Assembly (NCBI GenBank): GCA_033977485.1
Contig: CM066988.1
Coordinates: 33,104,001 to 33,168,000 of the forward strand
DNA from: Hydrangea macrophylla
Lineage: Eukaryota; Streptophyta; Magnoliopsida; Cornales; Hydrangeaceae
Length of the DNA stretch: 64,000 nt
Direction: 5' to 3'
Positions 55,871-64,000 of this stretch are shown piece after piece; position 1 is the first letter of the stretch; every line of letters starts with the position of its first letter. The notes under the pieces were generated by a model. It worked only from the letters and a program-made list of their open reading frames with translations, did not search any database and was not told the DNA's origin. Position numbers and translations under genes: made by a program.

Positions 55871-56574
55871 AGTTAAACGAAAAATTGACTTTTGCACTAG
55901 TACTCGCAATACCTAAGAGTGGAGAAAGGTTTGTGATCTATAGTGATGCATCACACCAAGGACTTGGTTGTATACTTATGCAAGACGGGAATTATTGCAT
56001 ATGGATCAAGATAATGGAAGGTACATGAGAAGAATTATCCAACGCATGATTTGGAATTGGCAGCAATAGTGTTTTCCTTGAAGATTTGGAGACACTATCT
56101 CTATGGAGAAGAGTTTGATCTATTTTCTAATCATAAGAGTTTGAAGTATTAGTTCTCTTAAAAAGAGTTGAACATGCAACAAAGAAGATGGATGGAGTTA
56201 TTCAAGGACTATGACTCTTCATTGTAATACCGTCTAGGCAAAGAAAATGTTGTAGTAGATGCATTGAGTCATAAACCTCGATTGGTGATCACCATATTAC
56301 TAATTTGCGAATGGAAAGCATTGGATGTTTTAGCTGAATTCGATCTTCAGCCAATAGAACCAATGGAAGGACAACATTTGGGATGCCTTATGGTACAACC
56401 AACTTTGATTAGTTACATGATAGAAGCTCAACAAGCAACGGAAGATTAGAAGTTATGGTTCGCAAAGATGTTAGTAAAAGAACCAGAGGATTAGAATATT
56501 AGTACAGACAAAGCCTTACGATGTAATGGCAGACTCTGTGTACTTGACGAAAAAAATCTAGCTAGCAAATTGTT
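55871..56574 (+). pseudogene. RNase H and spacer of element F2
   Basis: FVIYSDASHQGLG (55931 onward), [34 protein letters not shown] (56250-56285), then a linker with several stops. The sequence departs from the family near 56565, in the middle of the block that should lead to integrase. Confidence 0.82.
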
Positions 56575-56579
56575 AAGGA

Positions 56580-57255
56580 TGCATTACCTAAATGCCTTTT
56601 CCCCGCTCCTTACCCTCAAAGGCTAAAATAGCCCAAAAATGAGATAAAGAATCAGGAGTTCTTGGAATTGTTTAAACAAGTTAAGATAAACCTTCCACTC
56701 CTTGATTCAATTAAGCAAGTGCCGACATATGCTAAACATCTTAATGATTTGTGCACGGTCAAGAGGCGGCAGAGTGTGAAAAAACACACCTATGTCGCTT
56801 GCCAAGTAAGTGCAATCTTCCAAAATGAACTGCCCCTAAAACTCAAAGACCCTGGTATACCTAATGTCTTATGCCAAATTGGGAATCAATGGATAGACAA
56901 TGCGCTCCTTGATCTAGGAGAAAGTGGTAACCTACTGCCATACTCCGTCTATAAACAACTAGGGTTTGGTGAACTCAAACCCATTCGAGTTGCATTACAA
57001 CTGGCAGATAGGTCAGTGAAATGCTCTAGAGGAATACTAGAGGACGATCTTGTGCAAATAGACTCATTTATCTTCTCGGTTGATTTTGTAATCTTAGAAA
57101 CAGAACTTGTGTCTAATCCATGTGCAAAAATCCCGACGATTTTCGGACCTCCATTCCTCAACACAATCGATGCCATGAAAAAAATAAGAAGTGGTATTAT
57201 GACCATCTTATTCGGGAATATGACTTTGACGGTCAAAATCTTTTCAAATCCCTGA
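56580..57255 (+). pseudogene. gag end and protease of element H (Athila)
   Basis: Frame open from 56662 to the stop at 57253, 197 codons, one of the best preserved coding pieces. Blocks: ELFKQVKINLPLLDSIKQVP, KDPGIPNVLCQIGN, active-site-like LLDLGESGNLLPYSVYKQLG (D-L-G as in Athila), VALQLADRSVKCSRGILEDD and IPTIFGPPFLNT. A stop at 56629 separates the gag end. Confidence 0.87.
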
Positions 57256-57770
57256 CCTGAAGAATACTAAGATGAGGAAGAAGTGAACCTCATCGAGATG
57301 GTCATAGAAGATGAGGCCGATTTTGTCGATTACAAAGAACCTTTGGAAGTATTTGTGTCACAATTTGATGCTATCTATCAACCAAAAAACTCTACTCCAT
57401 TGGACACCGATTTAAATCAGACTTGTCACATAATGGAAATGAAAGAGGAGGATAGAGCTGAATGTATGTGGGTCACACCATTTGAACCATTGCCTCCATA
57501 AACAAAATTAGTTATCCCTCAAACTTTCAGTTTCCCGATTCAGAATTAAAGGAGCTTTCTAAAGAGCTCAAATACGCTTTCCTAGGGACTGAAAAGATGT
57601 AACCTGTCATTATATCATCTACTCTAAGTCTAGAACAAGAGGGTAACCTAATCCAAATGCTGAAACAACACAAGGGAGCATTGGGATGGACTATTGCCGA
57701 CCTCAATGGCATAAGTCCCCCATTTGCACCCATAAAATATATTTGGAGGAAGATGCTAAACTATCATGAC
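57256..57770 (+). pseudogene. Protease-RT linker of element H
   Basis: Open 57283-57501 with an acidic linker, then broken. A block near 57650-57730 (KQHKGALGWTIADLNGISP) is the Athila pre-RT segment. Confidence 0.7.
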
Positions 57771-58697
57771 AAATGTAAAGGCGTCTAAATCCCAACATGC
57801 AAGAAGTAGTCAAAAAGGAAGTCTTAAAACTACTTGATGTTAGGATCATATATCCAATTTCTGACAATCCTTGCGTGTGCCCGACCCAGGTAGTACCAAA
57901 GAAAAGCGGGTATAACTGTCATTCCAAATAACGATGGGGAGCTAGTATTGACACGCATCCCCACTGGATGGAAGATGTGTATTGATAACCAAAAACTAAA
58001 CACTTTGACCCGGAAGGACCACTTTCTATGACCATTCATGGACCAATTGCTAGAACGAGTGGCGGGTCACAAGTACTATTGCTTTCTGGATGGAGATAGT
58101 GGGTAAAACCAAATTGAAATCACTCTTGAAGATCAGGCAAAAACAACTTTTACGTATCTATTTGGTACTTTAGCTTACCATTGTATGCCTTTCGACTTAT
58201 GTAATGCACCTACTACTTTTCAGCGGTGCATGTTAAGTATCTTCATTGATATGGTCGAACAGATATTGGAAGTGTTTATGGACGGTTTTTCTGTGTTGAG
58301 CCATAGTTTCGAAAATAGCTTGGAAAATCTTGAACATGTGCTAGCACGATGCGAGGACAAACACTTAGTACTAAACTGGGAAAAGTGTCACTTTATGGTA
58401 ACTAGTGGGATAGTCCTCGGCCACATTATTTTTGACAAAGGTATCCATGTAGATAAGGCAAAGATCGATATAATCTCAAACCTTCCCACTCCCTGCATAG
58501 TCAGAGATATTTGCTCTTTCTTTGGACATGCTGGTTTTTATAGGAGGTTTATTCAAAACTTTAGTGCCATTTCCCGGCCACACTATCAAGTGCTTGTCAA
58601 AGACTTACCTTTCGAGTGGTCGGATGCCTGTCAAACATCTTTTGATACACTAAAGCAACTCCTCACAACCACACTAATTATCCGAGCTCCCGATTAG
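57771..58697 (+). pseudogene. Reverse transcriptase of element H, catalytic site mutated
   Basis: MQEVVKKEVLKLLDVRIIYPISD (57797 onward), QVVPKKSG, two or more frameshifts, then 58185-58697 open: DLCNAPTTFQRCMLSIFIDMVEQ, active site FMDG at 58275-58286 (Asp to Gly), LENLEHVLARCEDKHLVLNWEKCHFM and HAGFYRRFIQNFSAISRP. The Gly substitution alone would inactivate it. Confidence 0.87.
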
Positions 58698-59110
58698 AGT
58701 CTCCCATTCGAATTAATGTGCAATGCTAGTGATTACGCCATCGGCGCAGTTCTAAGCCAGAGGAAAGATAACAAGACTTATGTCATATATTACGCTAGCA
58801 AAACTCTAAATGATGCTCAAATAAACTACACTACCACCGAAAAAGAGTTGTTAGCAATAGTCTTTGCCTTGGACGAGTTTCGATTATACCTCATAGGCTA
58901 GCCAATAGTCTATTTCACAGATCATTCGATACTTAAATACCTCTTGTCTAAGAAGGATGTTAAACAAAGACTCATTAGATGGATACTGCTACTGTGAGAA
59001 TTTGACCTAACCATACAAGACAAAAAGGAGTAGAGAATGTGATCGCAGACTATCTATCTAGGTTAATGTTTGTTGACAAAACTGAACTAACACCGATTAA
59101 AGAAGAACTC
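58698..59110 (+). pseudogene. RNase H of element H
   Basis: LPFELMCNASDYAIGAVLSQRKDNKTYVIYYASKTL (58702 onward), ETTEKELLAIVFALDEFRLYL-type block to 58900, then FTDHSILKYLLSKKD. Catalytic first Asp position reads CNASDY. Stops at 58696 and 58900. Confidence 0.82.
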
Positions 59111-60100
59111 CCAGAAGAACATTAATTGGCAGTCTCTAGTTTACCCTAGTACGCAGATATCGTTAACTACCTAGTAAAGGGAGAAACCCCCCGGACATTG
59201 GTCAAATCAGGATAGGAAACGATTCCTCTCGTTCAAATGCCACTTCTTCTTTGATGACCCGTACCTCTTTAAATATTCTACTGATCAGGTCATCAGACAT
59301 TGCATTTCGAATGAGGATATAGCCTTAATCCTAGCATCATGCCATTCAGAAGCCTATGGTGGCCACTTTGCTTCATAAAAGACCACACAAAAAGTCTTAT
59401 AGAGCGGTTTTTATTGGCCCACTGTATTTAAAGATGCATATTCCTTTTGTAAATTGTGCCAACGCTATCAATAGCTTGGTACAATTTCAAAAAGGAACTC
59501 TATGACCTTAACTCCTATTATCACATTTGAAATATTTGATTGTTGGGACATAGATTTCATAGGCCCGTTTCCAAAGTTGAACAACGACAAATACATACTC
59601 CTAGTGGTGGAATATGTATCAAAATGGGTAGAGGCAATACCAACAAGACGCAATGACTACAGAATAGTAATGGCATTTTTAAAAGAACATATTTTGTCGC
59701 GTTTTAGAACCCCGAGGGCGTTAATAAGGGACCAAGGCAAGAACATTTGCAATAGGCCCTTGGAGTCACTCTTCAAGAAATATGGGGTCAATCACAAGAT
59801 AGCTCTAGCCTACCACCCACAAACCAATGGACAGGCAGAGTTGGCTATCTAAGAAATAAAACATATTCTCGAAAAGGCGGTTAGCTCCAACAGGAAAGAC
59901 TGGGCATACAAACTGACTGATGCTCTATAGGCCTACCGAATCGCGAACAAAATAAACCTAGGAATGTCCCCGAACAGGATAGTGTACGGTAAGGCTTGCC
60001 ACCTCCCTATTAAAGTTGAGCATAAAAGCAAATTGGGTGACACTCTCATTAAACTTTGATATTAAAAAGGGAGGTCAGCTAAGAAAACTCTAACTCGCAG
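59111..60100 (+). pseudogene. Integrase of element H
   Basis: Zinc-binding region CHSEAYGGHFAS and FCKLCQRY (59340-59470), core WDIDFIGPFPKLNNDKYI (D1, 59530), ALIRDQGKNICN (D2, about 59725) and TNGQAELAI (E, about 59825) followed by a stop at 59850. The C-terminal part SPNRIVYGKACHLPIKVEHK runs to about 60060. All three acidic residues are visible. Open for 116 codons (59502-59852). Confidence 0.85.
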
Positions 60101-60419
60101 AGCTAGAGGAAATCCATAGAGATACGTATGTCTCTGTGAAGTTGCATAAGGAAAGGTTGAAGGCTCACCATGATCGAGCGATTTTTCAAAAAACATTCAA
60201 GCCAGGGCAGAAAGTCTTGCTGTATGACTCTCGCCTTTACCTTTTTTACATGAAAGCTCTGATCAAGGTGGACAGGTCTGTTTATCGTTAAATCTGTCTT
60301 TCCACATAGGGCCGTTGAGCTAACAAACCCCAAGAACGATGAAAGCTTTAAGTTCAATGGCTAAAGGATAAAAGCATTTTTGGAAAACATCCAACAAAAC
60401 GTTAAGCACATCAAGCTGG

Positions 60420-61376
60420 ATGAGCCCAACTACTCTTCTACTTAAAACACCAAAGCGTGTTCTCAAATTGTTGTTGCATTCTTTACTTTTACTGCACATT
60501 GTTATTTTTATTTCTTTATGTTTTGCCTTTTCCTTTGTGAATGTGACGTTGTTCTTAATCTTCTATTCCTCATATTACTCAACTGTAAGTCCCAAAATGA
60601 GAGATGATGATGTCCATTCGATAGGATCTTGGGCTGATTCTGAATATCAAAACCCCCCATAGACAGCTGAGGAGGTCGCATTCTACCGCTCACCATATGA
60701 AGCGTCAGATGCGAATTTTCTCATCGGCATATCTCAGGGATACATCCCTTACCCACCAGCTCTCCTTGACATCAATTCTTTTAAAAATATGGAATTCCCT
60801 GAAGAAGAAGGAGACGAGGAGACTTACTTTGTTAGGGAAGTTGACGATGAACTCCTATAACAGTGGGAGAATGACTCAATGTGGGAACCATGGGAAGAGG
60901 ATGACTTACAAGATGTTGTGCCTGAACGCCACAATGTTGTTTTCACATTTGTCGACGACTTTTTCATTCTTAATCTGGTCCCATACCTATATGTGAACCT
61001 GAGCTACTTACTGTTCAGGCTTCAATGTCCCTTACCAGCGTGCACGTTGGGCATCCATGCCAATAGTAAGATTAGGACAATGTCATATTCTCCTTTGTTG
61101 TACTTCTTTTTATGTCTTTTGTTTCATTTGTTTCTATTTCTTGTTCTCCTTGTTTTATTTTCCTTTTGTTTTCTTCTATTTTCCTTGTTCACGATTATCA
61201 CTATGAACCACATCGTTCTACCAGTTTCATGGACCTCCCATCGGGTCTCTTGGTACTCTGCCACAAGAAAAAGAATAGCTGAGGAGTTACACTCCTTTAT
61301 CTATGACACTGACAGGCTCACCAAGATCACCTATTGCTTGCACTTTCAATTCTTTGGAGGTTTCGGACATGCTTGA
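60420..61376 (+). pseudogene. Open frame downstream of pol in H, possible env-like or spacer region
   Basis: One frame runs from 60420 to 61376 with stops at 60660 and 60858. It has a hydrophobic start, an acidic middle (EFPEEEGDEETYF), and a hydrophobic stretch of about 38 residues (61085-61200) rich in Phe/Leu that could span a membrane. Some Athila elements have an env-like frame here. However, the hydrophobicity follows from a T-rich DNA stretch, so it may be non-coding. Family not recognised. Confidence 0.4.
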
Positions 61377-61772
61377 TGATACCCTTGACATTTCAGACTA
61401 TTCTGGGAATGGAATTGTCATGTTTGGACTCCACTTTAGAAGATTTGGCAGAGCATGAAGAAATTGTAGAAGAAGAAGTTTTCATGCTTGAAGAATAGTG
61501 GTTCACTTTAATTGTAGTTTTCAATTTGTCTATCCTTTTGCAATTGAAGTGTAATCCTGGATAAAGGCAGTTTATTTTGAGTTTTAATTTTAGTTTTTCA
61601 TTGTAATAAGGTCTTAAGTACCAAGTTGAGGGAAATAATTTTGCAAAAAGGATGCTAGTAAAATTAATAATTATAAAATTTGCAACTTTATATTCTATGA
61701 TAATCAACTCTCTCTTATATGTTTTGGGTTTGCACTATTTTTAGACTATCTTGTATGTCCAGAACATTTTTT
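61377..61772. other. Element H 3' untranslated region
   Basis: AT-rich; no coding frame or LTR start that I can define. Confidence 0.4.
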
Positions 61773-62072
61773 TGTTAGTTAGGGGTACATAGGTTCACTA
61801 ATTCAAAGGTTCATTGAAAATTTGTGTTCGACCGATCGAATCATTTTCGATCAATCGAACGTCTTGAACTCTCAAGCGCTTGACAAATTCTCCATCGATT
61901 GAATCCTTGATCGATCGAACTTCCTCGATCGATCGAAACTTATTTTTAAATAAGGCGACTAGTGTACATTTCCTCAGTCTCTTTCTCTCCCTCACTCTCA
62001 AGCGATTCTACATAGAGGGAGATAACTCTAGCGATTTTTCTTCCCCTCATGACATACATCAATTGAAGGGTA
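61773..62072 (+). repeat. LTR-like promoter fragment with TCGATCGATCGA motifs
   Basis: Starts TGTTAGTTAGG, carries five or six (T)CGATCGATCGAAC-type motifs (61830-61940), then a TATA-like TTTTAAATAAGG (61944-61955) and a CT-rich start region. It stops at 62072 where the copia LTR begins. The layout is that of an LTR U3/R; its parent element is unknown. Confidence 0.45.
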
Positions 62073-63526
62073 TGGTTGAAGGAAAAAACGGTTTAAATTA
62101 AAAGTTTAAACGCACAGCGGAAAAGTCAATTTATGAAACTTTATTGGCATGCCCGGATCTACTACTCATCAATTCTATAGATGCGTACAAACTATTGAAG
62201 GAACAAGTATTATACCTTTCTGTCTTGAACTCAATTCTGAAATCTTCAACTTCCAGCAGCCTCCACTTGATGGCCTTCACTCTTATGACTCCAATGGATG
62301 CTTGCAGGAAGGACTAGGGTTGGTGAGAATCTTAATGGAGAGGATTGGGAAGGTTTAGGGAAACCTAAATAGTTTTTGCAGCTTCTACGTGAAAAATGAC
62401 AATTATAAACATTTACTACGCAGCTGCCCTATTTATAGATTCCCAGAACTGACCTAACCTTCGAGCGATTGAAATGTATTCGATTAATCGAACCTTCAAT
62501 CGATCGAACATCCCTCGTGCGATCAAACTTGCATAGACTTCAATCGATCAAAACTCCTTCGATCGATCGAACTTGCCTTGACATGATCCTCATGTGCCCT
62601 TCCAAGCTTCCTAGCGAAGCTAATAGTGAGACCTCCTAGGCTCTTTATTGTTGGTTCAGACCAGTTTGTTAATCACCGTGACAAAACACTTTGATTAGAA
62701 AACTAACTAGCTGGTCAGCTAATGTTTACTCCACTATAAAACGATAACTAAACTCCAACGCAAAAGAACATATCCGAAGCGATAACTAGACTTGTATATT
62801 GTACTAATGTCCCTCTACCTTTAGCATTCGTAATCATATTCAGGTAGTCGGATAACTATTACTGTCAACCTGAATCATGATTACTTCTTGTATTCCTTGA
62901 GTCCCATTCATTCTCAAGATTACAAAACATGGATATAACTCTTATCAACAAGACTGTAGTACTCAATAATCGACTTGGTGACATTCTCAAGAAAATGCTT
63001 ACTCTGAAACAGAGGGTAGATTATGTCTTGACAATATATGTTCTCAACCCTATGAACATGACATACCCAAGATACCCAGGTGTTGATCTTCTATAGACCT
63101 CACTGATTGGTAAGTCAAAGCAGCCATATCCACAGTCTGTGTTCATAATCATCGCATGATTGAGAACACGTACCTTATACAAGTTGTGAGTTCCCATTGA
63201 CTGTTTGACAGCATTAAGTGTCAATAGGAAAGCTCATGTCCATCAATGCACTATAAGCACTAGCATATTAACTAAGAGTTACACTCTAGTGATTGAGATT
63301 AATCACTCCATCCAATGGTAGTTAATTATGCTATAGTGTAGACCTAATGAGGTATCTAATCTCATCATCCACTGTGACAAGTTCTAAGTATCAAAGGATA
63401 GTAACTCGTATCTCACTTGTGTATCTCATGAAATGAACATACACAATGAAAATGTAAAGCTGATATCCATATATTAAAATGCTAATGTCATACATAAAGT
63501 AATGGTTTGAGGGCATAAACCCAACA
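62073..63526 (-). repeat. 3' LTR of the copia element
   Basis: On the minus strand starts TGTTGGGTTTATGCCC at 63526 and ends CCTTCAACCA at 62073, 1,454 bp. TATA box CTATAAATAG at 62439-62430. U3 holds several TCGATCGATCGA-type motifs (62460-62580). The end is set by the TG...CA rule and is less certain than the start. Confidence 0.8.
62430..62439 (-). promoter_or_regulatory. TATA box of copia LTR
   Basis: Minus-strand CTATAAATAG, about 360 bases before the LTR end. Confidence 0.78.
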
Positions 63527-63540
63527 AACTCCCACTTGTA
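63527..63540 (-). promoter_or_regulatory. Polypurine tract of copia element
   Basis: Minus-strand TACAAGTGGGAGTT, directly before TGTTGGG. Confidence 0.85.
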
Positions 63541-63541
63541 G

Positions 63542-64000
63542 TCACAACCATCCAGGATTACATCTGAGACCTAGACTATCTAGATGATGATCAAAGACCT
63601 TCTGTGGCAAGGACTTTGTAAACGGATCATCAAGATTATTGACGGTGGCAATCTTGGTGACAGTCACATCTCCACATTGAACAATATCTCGGATAAGATG
63701 ATATTTCTGCTCTACGTGCCTTCCCTTTCTGTTGTTACTTGGCTCCTTGGACTGAGCCACTGCCCCACTATTATCACAATAAAGCATAATAGGTGACAGC
63801 AACGCTGGTACCACCTCGAGCTCCACAAGGAACTTCTTGAGCCAAACAGCTTCCTTTGCGGCTTCGCAAGCTGCCACATACTCAGCTTCTGTAGCTGAGT
63901 CTGCAATGCATTTCTGCTTAATGCTCCTCCAAATAACAGCACCACTTCCCAAGGTAAAGAGATGATCAGATTTTAACTTCCTCGAATCTTTATCTGACAT
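63542..64000 (-). CDS. Ty1/copia RNase H, C-terminal end of polyprotein (partial, open)
   Basis: 152 open codons entering from the right edge and ending at 63542. Blocks: KQKCIADSATEAEYVAACEA, VWLKKFLVEL, MLYCDNSGAVAQSKEP, KYHLIRDIVQCGDVTV, DDPFTKSLPQKVFDHHL and end LRCNPGWL. The catalytic Glu (TEAEY) and Asp (YCDNS) are present. No stop or frameshift is seen, unlike every Ty3/gypsy gene here, so this element is probably the youngest full copy. Domain removes RNA from the RNA:DNA hybrid during reverse transcription. The methionine at 64000 is not a true start. Confidence 0.88.
   Translation of the reverse strand: MSDKDSRKLKSDHLFTLGSGAVIWRSIKQKCIADSATEAEYVAACEAAKEAVWLKKFLVELEVVPALLSPIMLYCDNSGAVAQSKEPSNNRKGRHVEQKYHLIRDIVQCGDVTVTKIATVNNLDDPFTKSLPQKVFDHHLDSLGLRCNPGWL

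Larger units (their letters stand above)
43466..56574 (+). mobile_element. Element F2: Tekay-like chromovirus with 4.1 kb LTR, 3' part lost
   Basis: LTR 43466-47610, primer-binding site 47618, leader with acidic open frames (47930-52950, interrupted by a solo LTR), gag 53336-54475, protease, RT, RNase H to about 56570. The sequence then switches to Athila. No integrase, chromodomain or 3' LTR is seen in the window. RT is close to element B (shared QLTLISHILEAQQ/QPTLISYMIEAQQ block). Confidence 0.82.
56575..61770 (+). mobile_element. Element H: 5'-truncated Athila-type element
   Basis: Starts in the last part of gag (FPAPYPQRLK), then protease, RT, RNase H, integrase and a downstream open frame. 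The protease with VKINLPLLDSIKQVPTYAKHL and LDLGESGNLLPYSVY is diagnostic of Athila. No 5' LTR or main gag is present. The left junction with F2 is abrupt. The right end is uncertain. Confidence 0.82.
62073..64000 (-). mobile_element. Element I: Ty1/copia, 3' end only
   Basis: Minus strand. RNase H end (64000-63542), polypurine tract, 3' LTR (63526-62073). The rest lies beyond the right edge. Confidence 0.87.

Overview
This window is plant nuclear DNA made almost entirely of decayed LTR retrotransposons. The evidence is initiator-Met-tRNA primer-binding sites (TGGTATCAGAGC type), long LTRs ending in TG...CA, Ty3/gypsy chromovirus, Tat and Athila polyprotein domains, one Ty1/copia end, and plant-only domains carried as cargo. 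I see no host single-copy gene, tRNA, rRNA or CRISPR array. Species cannot be read from the sequence. Nearly every coding region carries stops or frameshifts, so coding features are listed as pseudogenes; the exceptions are small open fragments.

Layout of the left two thirds is a nest six layers deep. Outermost is G, a Tekay-like chromovirus (LTR 1-899, leader to 1122, leader resumes 43149-43465). Inside it is A, a CRM-like chromovirus (1123-43148). Inside the gag of A is B, a Tekay-like chromovirus (3522-38783, target-site duplication GAATT/AAATT). Inside the 5' LTR of B is C, a Tat-lineage element (3666-33009, LTRs of exactly 635 bp, ATACC/GTACC). Inside the reverse transcriptase/RNase H of C is E, a minus-strand Ogre-like Tat element (7923-27364). 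Inside the RNase H region of E is F1, a 4.4 kb Tekay-like solo LTR (19233-23674, GTCAG/GTCGG).

The right third starts with F2, a second member of the F family (LTR 43466-47610, leader, gag, protease, RT, RNase H to about 56570), itself interrupted by a 2.7 kb Tat-type solo LTR (about 50026-52740). A 5'-truncated Athila-type element H follows (about 56575-61770), then an LTR-like promoter fragment (61773-62072), then the 3' LTR and RNase H of a minus-strand Ty1/copia element that leaves the window at 64000.

The most interesting content is not the retrotransposition machinery. Both Tat elements carry intron-containing genes antisense to themselves between integrase and 3' LTR: E has a plant-mobile-domain-like gene (12248-15079) and a second gene of uncertain family (15654-16743); C has a gene matching the 'putative gypsy type transposon' (PF04195-like) family (31470-29305). 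In E, palindromic GTGAATGCCG-type motif clusters sit in the LTR U3 and directly upstream of both antisense genes, as if one regulatory module serves all three promoters. Four Tekay-like LTRs (G, B, F1, F2) share a two-hairpin RNA element near their 3' ends with a compensatory base-pair change. One of them also carries eight 29-bp repeats that can each form a UUCG-tetraloop hairpin.
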